Shown piece by piece: positions 1 through 12,408 of a stretch of 64,000 nucleotides of DNA. Position 1 is the first letter of the stretch, and every line of letters begins with the position of its first letter. This DNA comes from Diploscapter coronatus (lineage: Eukaryota; Nematoda; Chromadorea; Rhabditida; Rhabditidae): positions 58,303,201-58,367,200 of the forward strand of contig OZ038422.1 of NCBI GenBank assembly GCA_964036155.1. The letters run 5' to 3'. Both the position numbers and the translations under genes were made by a program. A model generated the notes under the pieces. That model had not been told where the DNA came from, did not search any database, and saw nothing but the letters and a program-made list of their open reading frames with translations.

Positions 1-3000
1 AGCAGAGGCTGTACGACAGGAGGACGGCAGGATCCTACTACGTTAGTTCATGACGGTCCATTGTAGTATTCGGTCGTTTTTTCCATATTATTTCTAAAAA
101 AATCGAGTGAATTCCACAATAGGTCGTTGATGAAAGAAATTAGGAAAAATATTGAATCTACATACATGGTTTCTTGAACTTTAATCGAATTTCAAAAGGA
201 CCGACCTCAGAAGCGCCCATGATTGATGCCACAGGGCAAGGCTAGAGTCATCACAATTTCAAAGTGAAGCCAATATGCTTATCATCTCGAGACGATCATT
301 TGCATCCTAGCCCTGTCTTATTCATCCAGAGTTTCTTGCATCTTATCGATCTCTTTCAAATCTGTCACGGTGTTAAACTCAAGTAGCATTATTGATATTT
401 CTTTCAAAACTGCAAGATTGAGTTGCTAATGCAGTTTCCTTATGATCTGACAAAACCTGCTCGCTAGTTCAAAATTCAAGACTGCAAGCAGTCTAAGCTT
501 CTTAATATTCATTGTTGGTTATGTCGAGTTTTCGAAAATATTGACTGAGTACTTTTCGTAAACTTCAGACTTGTAAATATAAAAATGCGCATCTGCGGGT
601 CGCGGATGTTATTTTTGAGGATACAGATCCAAATTTTTAAAAAGACGTGAGTCGGGTCGGGTACGGGTGGCCAAATTTCAAAAAAGTTGCAAGTCTGCTA
701 AACGCTATTTCTTTTTTCATTTTCCCCGTTTTAGGAAGAAAGGTAGTACTCACTTCAAATCTTCTCGAGAAATGTAAATCACTCGTGGAAGGAAAGTACT
801 TGCAGCTGCGACTATTCATTTTGATCACCATTATCTATCCATAACATATTTTCTAAAGCAACAATCAGAAATCAACCTTTCGTTTCAGTGCAAAATCGCG
901 GGCGCCTTGGAGCCAGGCACGGATTTCTTCTGGTCGCCGACCTTCAAGAACATCCAGTTCGACACGCCGTCTGTGCTCAACTCGCTCTCTCCTGACACTA
1001 TGGTCTACGTCTGGGTCAACTTCACAGTCGCCTCTGTAAGTTAACACGAGAAGAATTCTTCACATGATCGTCCTTTCTAGCCGTTAGGCTTCATGAAAAT
1101 TCGCTGAGAAAGAAGCGAAAAAGTCCGATCAATAATCGTGAGGCCAAATAGTTTTCTAGGGTTACGATCAAAAATCGCGAATGTCTTGTGTCGTTTTATT
1201 TTTGAAAAATCACGTTTAAAAAGGACATTTTCTGTTTCGGTTTTCCTGATTTATTTTTTTGGCGTAAACTTTGAAAATGTTTATATCGGAATGAGCTAAT
1301 CAGTAAGAGATCACTCTGGAATGAAAAAATTCCAGAACGGCTTTTACAAGAAGTCTCCAGAACATTCGAAAGAAAACAGAAAAGCCACGAAAACCAGCGA
1401 CAATCGGTTTAGTCTCGCATTTGCACTAGTCTTCTCTCTCTTCATTTTCTCTACTTCTCATTTCATATATCTCGATTTGCTCGTTTCATTGAAAACTTTT
1501 TTTGACCCACGACTGTAATAGCATCAAAATAGTAAAGGCAAATTGCCATCTTGCAGAATCTGAGCGTGACCGTCCATTTCAAGGAATTCGACTCGATCGC
1601 GGAAGACGACCAGTTCAAAATCCACGATGCTGTGAGTACAATTCTTTTATTGCCGAGTTCTGCAAAGAGAAAATAATAGTTTTATATTGTATGGATAGTT
1701 TTCTCACTAAATATCTTTTAAAGAAGCATTCTTCTGATTCTGAAACCCTCAATTGGCTATGAGAAATTATGCTGATTAGACAAGCCTTATATTGTATCTC
1801 TAAACTAAGCATACTATTGATAAATGCCATTTGCAGCCGTGGCAGAGCGAGTTCGCATGTCTGCCCCCGCCAGATGACGAGTTGGATGACGAATTCGGGG
1901 GCCTGAACGTCATCTACCCGAAGGTCATCCCCGATGAAAACTACAACAAGACAAAGAGGGACATCAAGTGCGAAACTGGCTGGGCTACTTCAGACAGGAC
2001 GATTCATTGCAAAGACAGCAAAAACCAGTACATCCAAACCATAAGATTCCACGTACCGCTTGCGCTCAGCTTCACCAAACCCGATCCTGGTCAGTACTTA
2101 GTACATTCCATCCTTCTTTCTTCAAAAATAGCAAAATCAGAGGTATACGAAAATGAGAGCGTAAAAAGAGATACTCTCGGGCGAAAATTTACGTACACTC
2201 CTGACGAAAATGTGTCCAAAGTTGCAATTCCTTTCAGTTTTTAGATAATCATTCATTTCATGTAATTCAAAGATTTCCTGGTAAAAACGAAGAAATTTAT
2301 CCGAAGAATCAGAAAAACTTTTATGCCATCTAATTTTAAGAAAATCAAATTTAAAAAAGTTCCAGAAAGCCATTGGCGTTTATAATTTTTAAAATGAAAT
2401 GTTATTGTGAGATCATTTGCGTTATGAAATTAGAAAATTTTGCATAAAGTTCAAAATAAACAATGCATACTCTTCGATCTTTTCAGGTTACCCATACGAA
2501 ATCAGGGCGTTCTTCGACTACCGCACGAGCAGGTACATGGTGAGGAACTACTTCCGCAATCTGAAGACGCCGGCCAAGAACAAAACTCAAGAAGGAGTAG
2601 GTTATTCATTTGCGGGATGTACCATAATTATAGCTTCGATAATTTTGAGCATTCAATTTCTTCCCATCAATTGCTTCAATACTTTCATATAAAAATACGT
2701 CCTATTCGGAATCTCTATGGAAAGAGGAAGGAGACGAGTCTGGGAAAATAGTATTAATCTGCGAAATTTTCACTGGAATTTATTTTTGCCGAGAATTATC
2801 GGTGTTTATTAACAGCCAAAATTGCAGATCACTCACCAAACAATTTGGAAATTTTTCCAATTTGAAAATGAAATTTGCTTGAAATAAGAAAGATGAGAAT
2901 ATTCCGTAAATTTCACTATCTTGAGTGCCTCAAAATCTGCTATAAATCAAAATGCGCTCTAATGCTAACCCAACTCGCACCAGCCTAGTCTAGATAAAAT

Positions 3001-6000
3001 GAAAATAGGTAAAAGCTTGTAGATATCTAGAAGAGACTGAAATCTACTTATCGGGACGATTATACTACCTACACAAGCTTACTGACACCTGCTACAGCGT
3101 TGCATCATCATAGAGAAAATAGTGAGGAAAAGCTTACAAATTGAGGATGGGCGTGTCCTTGTAAATGTTAGGTTATTTTCAAACATTTTTTATTCGAATA
3201 TGTAGTTCTTATTCCCTCCTAGACATCTATAAGGTTTACTTTATTTCAGTTTCATTTAACCGAGAATCGAGATTAGGCAATAGCGAATATTGAACTAGCA
3301 TTGGGGGGGGAGCGCACTTTGATTTCTAGCACGTTTTCGAGGCGCTCACGATAACTCGAAATGATCCTCTTGCATCTTGCAGTGCGTGATCACGACGGTC
3401 AACGAGTCGGAAGCCTACCCCGGCCACTATCTGTGCCCTACGTTCGGTCTGATCAGCGACCCATCGGGCCACATCAACATCGTCCCCTTCACCTCACTCA
3501 ACGCGGCTGGTGTCAAGGCAAGAAGTCATTGTTGTTGTCTTGGTCTCAGACCAACTAGAAAACACGATTCTCTGAGAGCATAAGGACATGATTACAAAAT
3601 GCCTATGTTCAGGTGGGAATCGAAGAAGTGATGGACGGGGTCAACCTGGGCAACTACAACAAATTCCGAATCACGGAACTCGTCGCCGAGGACAAGGCCA
3701 AGGCCTACTTGTGGATTCGTCAGAACGAGGTCGGCTTCGAGTTGAATGAATTTTGAACATCCGCGATTTGTAATATTGCGCTAATTATAAACTACTAGAT
3801 TTTTATCGAAACATGTTGAACAAATTATTTTTGGCAAAATAAGAAAAGCTGAATTTTACTTAGTCTGGTATTTCTCATGAATTGATGTAGTCAGAGCAGG
3901 ATATTTGTCGCTAGGTTTCTTTTTACATCCCCAAGAGCATTACAGGCGCGCAGCGCAAGAATGTTTGCATGGGAAGTGTGCAGGTAGGTTACCGTCTATT
4001 TTTGCGGCACCAATGGTCAGAGTGAGAAGCAAAGGAGAAGAGGAGGAAGAATTGGTGTCGCGCAAATTGACGAACTTCTGCGCACGCTTTGCATACGAAC
4101 TTTTTCGCTGCTCACTATAATATTGGATCTGATCCAATGGATTTAGACAAGGTCATGCTATAATGTGAGAACTTTCAGATCAGACTGGAGAATATCCAGG
4201 GCGTGGTGATCAGCAAGAACTGCATCTTCTGCAAGAGCTATCCTTCCATCGCCTTCAGACGCCACATCAGCGACAAAATCGAATTCCCCGTTGGAAGAAT
4301 GGTCACCTTCTCTGCATTCTATGCACCTGAGGCCAAGGTTTGTCATATTTTGGTTTTCTGGAAAAAAAACATTCGCATTGGCAATTTTATTGCCGATTAT
4401 TGATCTTTTCCTGTAATTTGAGAAAATAGAATAATGGAGATCATTCCCAATCACTTCTATTCTTCTTTACTTTTTATTTCAAAATGAGGGAGATGAGGTT
4501 ACCTGTATTTACAGGTGTCTTGATAATAGTCATTTATCAATTCTTTGGTAGAAATTTAATCTAAAACCAAGACCAATTAGCAATTGAGTCATATTTCAAC
4601 TAGATTCCCATTTGTCTGTCATTGAAGATGATAGGAAAAATCAAAAATGAAGCGAGCGAGCTTTCTTTACTTTATCACGACGACAAAGAGTGCATTGCCA
4701 GTGTTTTGTCCATATTCTTCAATTTATTGAATTTATTGATGATTTACAGGAATTCGTGGTGACGAGGATCAAAGCTGAGGAGGAAGATGACGAAGTCAGC
4801 ACCAAGTGCCATCTCACTTTCGCCCACGACTTCTACAGGCCTGGACACTACAGGAAATTGGTTGGTTGCAAATTCGACGAGTCCGATTTGAAATATTCTC
4901 AAAATGGTGTTAAAACATTGGCATTCAAACCAAACAATTACTCGGGAACGTTATGAAAACTTTTTTCCTGTCGAAGTTCAGAATCTGGAATTAAAAGAAA
5001 CGTAACTATTTAGTAAATTTGCACAGTAGAATTTAGAATTCATCATAATCCAAAAATGAGAATCTCACTCATGTTCGAAAGGGTGTTGGGGAAAATGAAA
5101 CATTACATATGGACGACGAGGTATTTCAAGGGTCTAACCACGTTTCATCTAACCTTCCATTTTTAGAATCAAATCTGCAAAATTATGAGGATTATCTTGG
5201 TTGTTTTAGTATGCGTTCCGCGAGAAGATGAGCAAGGGCGAGGAGTACTCGAACATCGCGGAGAGCGAGCACTTCGGACTCATCAATGTGGACGACAAGA
5301 ACGGACTCACCAAGAAGAAGACTGACCAGTTAGTTCATTTATTTGTCACGACTTTGAGACATTAAGAAAGGCAATTACTTGATAACTGAGTCGCGGAGTT
5401 TTGTTTGAGATAGACAAAAGAATAACAGTAGAGAAAATTGGGGGAAACCATTAATCGCTCATTCCTCTTTTCATCTAATAATTGCGATTCAAAACCTTCA
5501 TTTTATTCATGCAAGAAAATGATCAGTGATTTTTCAAATTGAATTTTTCGAAAGATTTTCACAAGATTTTTCTAATAATTTATGCCAATCGTGATTTTTA
5601 AATGAAGTTCTCCGAATTTGATTTGATTTCCAAATTCAGTTGATAATGTTTACCGAGTTTGTGATTTGCAGGTACTTGGCATGGCTGCTGGTAGAGATGG
5701 TATGCTCACCGGGTAACTTCACCAATTCGCGCATCGCCATTTCTGTCCTCTCCTACGGCCGCGATCTGCCCAAAGTCAAAGCAAGTCAATTCACAATTGT
5801 AGAATCTTTTAAAAATGATCCTGGAGCCAAAAGATGGCAAATATGAAAAGGTGAAGAGTGCAGAAAAAACTAATGGTTACTAGTTACTAGATGAATAAGA
5901 ATTGTTTGAATTTGGAAAAATCGGTATTCTTCTTCTCAACTATTCATTTTTTCAGATCGCGATATCCGAGATGGTGCGTCATCAACAGGAAATGGAAGCT

Positions 6001-6057
6001 TTGACGGGCAAGTCGAATCCCTACGAGACGGACTACGCCTATGGATATGTGCACTGA
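1..6057 (+). CDS. Unrecognised multi-exon protein, 5' end outside window
   Basis: I do not recognise this protein. A continuous frame of about 500 residues is built from exons 1-41 (partial), 889-1035, 1557-1631, 1837-2089, 2487-2596, 3383-3517, 3613-3729, an optional 30-base exon 3954-3983, 4179-4337, 4750-4860, 5210-5328, 5672-5780 and 5956-6057. The phases agree across every junction and the frame ends in TGA at 6055. Visible traits are scattered cysteines (for example SYYCKIAG, IKCETGW, NCIFCKS), potential N-glycosylation sites such as NFTNS, an acidic stretch EEEDDE and a C-terminal NPYETDYAYGYVH. The cysteines and glycosylation sites would suit an extracellular protein, but the N-terminus and any signal peptide lie outside the window. 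Two introns appear to use GC donors (3518 and 5781). The gene faces the next gene across a 1.4 kb gap. The coding call is firm; the function is unknown. Confidence 0.85.
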
Positions 6058-7465
6058 GACAGGCAGGCAATTCTCGGCACTCACAATTCAAATCACCAGT
6101 CTTATCTCAAATGCCACTTTCACACAGGTGATTCATTGCCGAATACTGTAACTGTGACGGCCATCAATGAAAAGCCGCAATCAATTATCGTATTCTAAAA
6201 ATATCAATTTTAAATTAAATCCCATTCCCAATTTCCCTTTCCCTTTACTCATCTAAATCCCCAAATTCACCCTTATTTTGTGGCCCAATCATTATTTTTC
6301 CTTTGTTCCAATTCATTTTGATGTGTGACTTGAAAAGTTTCCACTAATTTTAGTATCACTTTTTTTTTCAAGACATTACAAGGTTTGCGAAAATTGGTGC
6401 AAGCTCTTTCGAACTATAATCATTTACTTGTTCTCGTTTATTCTATCGGTTTTTTTTCTTTATTTTTATTCGTTGACTATTTTCCTCAATAGTGCTCAAA
6501 TACAGAAATGGATTCAAGGCCTGACTTATTTTTCTTCTTTATCTTTGTTGTTTTTTTCCTGATTTGTTGTTGGAATCTATTTCATCGTAAATCGAATATC
6601 CTAATTGGATTCGACTCAACAATGAGTCAATAAATCGAATTGAATTAAGAATACTCATGTTCATTAGAGTTAGATCATCGCTGAAATTGCAAAGTGACAA
6701 GAACTTAATTCAAGCTACAAAAATGTAGAATAGTCTCAATATTGAATTGAAGGTTTTCATAAACTTCGAGATTCACAAGTTGGCATTGCTCAAACATTAA
6801 AAAAAAAAAGATTGCTGATGAGAAACCATGCACTGCAGTAGAATTTTAGATTTATTTCCCACATTAGCAATTATTTGTTCATTTTCGAATGCTCTTGTTC
6901 AGGCTCAAACAGAAATTGAATGTGCCCGGAGACTTGGAGTTTCTGCTATAATTGAGAATTGATGGAACTGCCAGTTTTCGGAAAATTAAGGTAGAATTCA
7001 AGACGAGCTGATTATTTGAAACCTCAAAAGTGCCATTTCTATTTTCTATTTGTCGTTTCGTTTTTATTGAAAAACATGAATATAACAAATCCAATTTTAT
7101 TAGTCAATAGACTAGAAGAAAATTGAAAACAACAATAAACAAACAACTGAGTCATATTACAAAGCAAGGAAAAATAATAAAACAAACAATCCAATAGAGG
7201 TATATGAATTGATTGATAGACATTAAAATAAAATATCATCACTCGGGTCAAGTAAGGCTAAAATACTACTCAAAATATGTAAACGGATATCATGAATTGA
7301 TAGGGATAAAGCGTGGAGTTATCCGAGTAAAGAAAAATAAAACATGTTACTAAAAAGGATAAAGAAAACGTCTGAATTAGAAAGGGGAAGAAATAAAATG
7401 GTGATATTACATGGAAGGAAAGAATGAGTGTTGTGGCTGTCTGATGATGGTCGATTTCGGCCAGC
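6058..7465. other. Intergenic gap between convergent genes
   Basis: This stretch lies between two genes that point at each other and must hold both 3' untranslated regions. It is A/T-rich with several AATAAA-like sequences on each strand. I see no open frame with splice signals and no RNA gene. Confidence 0.6.
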
Positions 7466-10113
7466 TCACTTCCATTCTTCTTCGTCAGTTAGTTCACTTC
7501 CTGAAAAATCGTAAGCAAATAGTTCACAAATGAAAATATTGCTTTCAATTTTTGAAACGAAATTGTTCAGTCAGTTATTTTGAATTTTCGTTCTTTTCAG
7601 TCAAAGACATGAAGTTAGGGGTTTTTTTTCTAATTCTATGCTCTATGGCCGAATTTGAAATAGCTATTTTCTTCCAAGTGCTCTTCTGATAAAAGAATCG
7701 ATTTTGAAGACTATGCACGAATTTGGCAATTCTTACAGAGTTAAATTAGATTCTTCTTCTCATTTCATATTTGATTTTTTGAGGGACGAAGAACTGACCA
7801 TTGTCGGATTGCGGCAGATTGGATGATCCTGGGAGCGTCTGCCTGCTGAAGCTGACGTGTTGGCCGCCGCCGCCACGACCTTCTCTGAAAACAACTCTCC
7901 TTCATGACGGATTTTCACGTGTGATATAATTCAAATTTTCCAAAATCGATTAATTTATGTTGGTTAAACCGTGAATTAATGCGCCTGGCTTTCTAACACT
8001 ATGAGCAGAGAAATGTGTACGGGGTTTGAAATTTTCGAAACTCGAACAGACTAGCGAGAGTTGGATCTGACTTAGTTTCAAGCTGAGTCCGTACATCCCT
8101 GATTGTGAGACGAATAATTTTCATATAATCATTTGAACGAGTTTTGCGAGTAGCTTGCCTGTATCCGTTTGCTCCCATCATCATCATCCCGATTCCGCGT
8201 CCACGAGTGCTGCCCCGCATCTGCGTCTGCCCGTAAAATGACTGATTCGACGTCTGCGCCGGCTGCATCCCGCCACCGTAGCGGCTGCTTCTCGGCTGAG
8301 CTGCAGAAAGATATTTAAATTTTCGAAGAAAACGTCAAGGAAAATCCCTAGATTCGTTAAAATGAACCAAGATTCCTAATAAAAAAAATCTAACTGAAAA
8401 TCATCTACGCTTGTTTTCAAAACAATTCGCACTTTAAATCATCAAGAATTCTTGCAATTTCGTCAACTCATTCAACTGGTTTATCGTTTTGATTGACTCA
8501 CTTCCAGCTCCCCTGGTCTTGATGTGATTGTACTGCATTTCGGACACTCTGGGGCTAATACCATTGCCGATCAGCTGCTGTCCAGTCTCTTCCGGTGTCT
8601 GTGCTTGTGGAATCGTCTGGACTTCCATGTGCGGAACAGAGGCCGGAGTGGTCGAGGAGAGCGGGACTATAACAGTGGAGATAGGAACGGAAGTGATGCA
8701 CGACTTTGCGATCATAGATCTGGCCTGCAAGTTATTCATGATTTATCGAGGAATTGATATCTGCAAGATTTTAGCTACAGAAATTCATATGAAAAAGGTT
8801 GAAGAAAATAGTAAATAATCTTTTAGACAGTCGTACTGATCTTCAATAATAAATGGAACTATTGGAAATTCATTTGCTAGAGGACGAAGCTTGATGCTCT
8901 TCTAAACAAGAAAGACTTGTGAATATCTGAATGCTGTCTCTTGTAAAAAATCGCTTTAAGATGAAAACAAAATGATGAAACTCTCCCCATTCTCATTCAA
9001 CATTCAAACGAACCTCGGTCTGGCTGGGAGCGAGAGACGGCTTGATAGTGATGATATTGGGCGGCTGCTTGGCGAAGCCAGTGCAGTTCTGGTCCCTGGT
9101 CTTGTTCGTCCAGACCTCCTTCAGCTTGCTTCCGTTTGCCAACCCCTGCATGCTCGACACCGTTGAGTCTGACTTCTGCAATTTTATTTTTTATCTTGTT
9201 TTCTTAGAAATCCTTTCCAGTTCATCGATCAGCTTCATATTTGAGATGTTCACCAACTCTTTATTCAGTATCGACACTATTTCATCTTCAAAATGAGTGA
9301 CTTCCATGAGCTTTTTAGTCTACCTGGCCTTTCTCGTCTTCTTCCTTTGCCTTGACGATTATAGCCTCCCTCTGGTCTTCTTTCTTCATTTCCTCATCGA
9401 TCATCTGATGCAGTTCCTGTTCCTCCATCGGACTGGTCTGTGCATTTGCAGTGGGCGTGACCGTAACCGTCTCTGTCGCAGTGTCCGTCTTCTTCTCCTC
9501 GGCCAAGTTCAGCAGCGGCTTGTTCTGCACCGGCGCTTCCCCTTTCACGTCCTCCATCCGAGGCAGGGGCGATTTGGGCAGCTCGAATCGGTGCGCCAGG
9601 GCCAGTTTTGCTTGCTCCAGTTGCTGCTGCAGATCGGCGATCTGGGCCTGAAATGTATGCCTTCATTTCTTCAATCTTTCGCAAGACTTTCAAAACTAAA
9701 TATACATAGAAAATAAAGATGATTTCCCCCTTCCAATAGCGTCATTTTCTCTACGAGTTGAATTTTTAGATGATTGTTCTTCAACTCCAGATTCGATTAA
9801 ATCTTTTAAAAATCCGCAAATTGCAGCTTCATTCAATCCAATTTTGAAGTACACATTTTAGGTGAAGTTGGAAGAATGACGTTTTCGGTCGTGAATTTCA
9901 GAAATTTCGCAAAAATCATCGATATTTTGATTTTATGTGCTTATTTTGACGTTTGCTCACCTCATAGACACTGAGCTTGGTTTCGAGATTGACGATGTGA
10001 GTGAGGATGTGGATGCCACTCTTTGTGAGATGGTCGCGAATGGCTTCGCTGAGCAGAGGCTCTTGGTGCACACTCATCGCACTCACGCTGGTGACACTGC
10101 TGTCTCCCATCAT
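7466..10113 (-). CDS. Coiled-coil, Arg/Gly- and Gln-rich protein
   Basis: Seven exons on the - strand join in phase: 10113-9961, 9647-9324, 9175-9014, 8724-8502, 8300-8159, 7884-7799 and 7500-7466, giving about 374 residues from MMGDSSVTSV to SELTDEEEWK. I chose the ATG at 10113 because a TTCAG acceptor lies just upstream. Residues about 30-75 form a likely coiled coil (NLETKLSVYEAQIADLQQQL), followed by an acidic, Lys/Glu-rich helix. The C-terminal third is low in complexity, with RSSRYGGG, RGSTRGRGIGMMMMG and EGRGGGG, which are RGG-like tracts typical of RNA-binding proteins. The intron after 8159 appears to use a GC donor. I do not recognise an orthologue. A role in RNA-protein granules is only an inference from composition. 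Confidence 0.8.
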
Positions 10114-10334
10114 TTGACAGCTGAACGGGAAAAATTAGAAATTGAAATGCTAGTTTAAAAATGAAAATTTGAAACAACTTTCCTGCAAGAAGATGAAGGA
10201 AACAGGACAGAGCTGATGAATGAGAGCAAAAGAGATTTAGGCTAATTAATTGGGAGATACTTGGACAATCAGCGAGGTTGGCGAGGAATTAGGAAAGTTT
10301 GGGATAAAACAAGAAATTCGCGAAATATAGTTTG

Positions 10335-10599
10335 TCCTGAGTAAGTGGATACTGCATACAGTTTGCAACTTCGCCCCCTCAAGCTCCACCCATTTTTTCC
10401 TGCTCTGCCGAATTGCATGATTCTCCATTTTCAAACGAGTTTCGTAATTTTTTTTCTATTTTTCTTGAGATTTTCGCGAAAATGTCGAGAAAAATCGTTT
10501 GAAGATGGGAAATCATGCAATTCGGCAGAGCAGGAAAAAATGGATGGAGCTTGAGGGGGAGAAGTTGCAAACTGTATGCAGTATCCACTTACTCAGGAT
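10335..10599. repeat. Near-perfect 265 bp foldback repeat (MITE-like)
   Basis: The first 100 bases or so are repeated in reverse complement at the right end (TCCTGAGTAAGTGGATACTG against its complement ending near 10599), so the whole segment can fold on itself around about 10470. Both strands carry almost the same spurious open frame, as expected of a palindrome. It lies just upstream of the truncated RECQ5 remnant, where the missing helicase exons should be. Confidence 0.85.
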
Positions 10600-10640
10600 A
10601 GTCTAATATGAAATCTGAGATTATTATAATCAAGCTTTAT

Positions 10641-10708
10641 TTTATATTAATTTTCCGACTTCATGCCATTTATTCGTTTGTGGGTCGTATTCTTCAATGG
10701 CATTACAG
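10641..10708 (-). pseudogene. Fragment of kelch gene last exon
   Basis: About 60 bases match the end of the kelch gene at 13746-13807 with only a few changes; both contain GCCATTTATTCGTTTGTGG and then CGTATTCTTCAAT. On the - strand this encodes the tail of a kelch blade. The match stops at TTACAGAA, exactly where RECQ5-like coding sequence begins on the + strand. It reads as a small duplicated piece that landed beside, or helped break, the helicase gene. Confidence 0.75.
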
Positions 10709-12408
10709 AAGTTACTGCAGAATCTACTACTCCAATGCGGAGAGATAGTTCATGGAACACTGCTTCAGGGGGGACTCAAACAGGATCAAGGTGATTATTT
10801 CGAATTGAATATTCGGAGTTTCTTTTTTCAATTGAAAAGGCATTTATTACTCTATCAATCTCCAGTAGATTTTGAAGGAAAATATGCTAACTTTTACACA
10901 CGAAGATTTGTACTTTCCAAAGAAAAGATAAATGTTTTCAGGCCAAGAAGGGGTTGTGTGACGATGCGAAAGATATCCAAATTAAGGCTCTGCAGACTGG
11001 GTTCGAGAAAATGATCGAGTACTGTGAAAAGGTATGGGTGCGATTTTTACTTAGTGAATTTTAGTTTTGTCCAATGCTGTCAAAATTGAATACTCCTATA
11101 CACTACTTCAATTTTCGTTTTTTTAATTCTAATTTACAGAAATATATTTTCAAGCATTCAAATAATTGCTATTTTAGGCCGAATGTAGACACAAAATGAT
11201 GGCCTCGTTCTTCAATGAATCCGATCTGAAGACGTGCTTGAAGAACTGCGATTTCTGCAGAGCCCCTGAAAAGGTCAGCCAACAGGCAAATACGCTCAAA
11301 ACGGTAAGAGATTCTGGATAGATTTTTAAAAATATTTATAATTGAAAGTTTTATTTATTCTGTCATTTCAGCAACAAAATGGAGAAGCACATGAATCATT
11401 CGGATATGAGCCAATGCATTTTTCTAGTAAATATTGATCAAAGACTTTTTCAGGCAAAAGAAAGAAGAGGAATATTCTGGATTCGAGAACAGGTTGGGGA
11501 GAATGGAAAAAGAGGAGGCTGCCAGGCTAAAAACTGCTGTTCAGGTAAGGAAATTTGAAATAACTCGTTGAAAAATATGCTATTCCTATCATTTTATAAA
11601 TTCCTCTAGGTCACTTTTTAAATTTTATTATAACTTTTCAGGACGAATTCGAACGTCGTCGCAAAGCGCGTGAATTGGCAAATGGAGGAGCTGCGAGGAA
11701 AGTGCGTCGAGTCACTCACCATTGTTGTAAGTTTTTATTTAGCAAATCAGAATTTGAACAGAAGTATTTTATACTCTACATAACGAAGTTCATACCAATA
11801 TCAATTATCTCAGGAGTTGTGTTTGATGAAACTGGTATTCATGTTCAGACTGACTGATTGATTGTGTCGATGTAAAATGTCACTCAATTAGATTCCCTGA
11901 TTATCTATTATTTAAGCTATTTTATTCAGCGTCGTGAAGCGATAGTTCATACAGCCATGCAGGCTCTGGACGACAATTCCTCCCAGGCAGACAACCAGCT
12001 GACTCGAATACAACTCCTGCTATTTTCAGTCCAAGACGCTCAGCTCCTACAACCACAAGTCGTATGTTGTTTTTATCTAATTCTGGAATGTGTCCAGTAC
12101 AGTGCGAGAACTACTATTTTGTCGATCAGCACTAGTTTATTTGCACTGCTAATATTTCTGATCTTACCCCATCAATTTCATAGCTTTTATTGGTATCATG
12201 ATTTATAATAAAATGACCATTTTCCAAATATTCTAACCTGAGATTGGTTAATTTCGAAGATCACTTTGACTTTACTACTTTACTAACGTCTATCTATAAT
12301 TTCTATCTCTGAAAAGCGAGTGAAATTCTTTGATTTCAGCTGAGTGCAACCAAGAAGGCGACAAAGGATGGAACGGAATACGACTCCTCTTCTGCTTCAG
12401 CCATTTGA
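10707..12408 (+). pseudogene. RECQ5-type helicase remnant, N-terminal core missing
   Basis: The visible part corresponds to the C-terminal half of a RECQ5 DNA helicase. It starts at RSYCRIYYSNAERD, which matches the end of the second RecA-like domain. A zinc-binding module follows, ECRHKMMASFF then CLKNCDFC (11178-11303), with the four cysteines/histidines expected of RecQ. A charged coiled region with MEKEEAARLK comes next, then a short C-terminus near SATKKATKDGTEYD ending in TGA at 12406. Exon 10942-11031 joins in phase with 11178-11303. The ATPase motifs (Walker A, DEAH) that should precede this are absent; upstream are a foldback repeat and a kelch fragment. The reading frame slips by one base near 10750, and later joins (11372-11426, 11453 onward, 12064) also disagree in phase. 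It is most likely a pseudogene. Confidence 0.7.

Noticed and set aside
637..844. Short open frames on both strands before the 889 exon
   Set aside because: No splice support and no phase match to the exons of the gene that spans them; treated as intron.
9297..9716. 139-codon + strand open frame
   Set aside because: It is the antisense of the long coiled-coil exon of the - strand gene, which has consistent splice sites and phase.
10345..10588. Two similar 69-codon frames on opposite strands
   Set aside because: They are mirror readings of one palindromic repeat, which explains their near-identical start.
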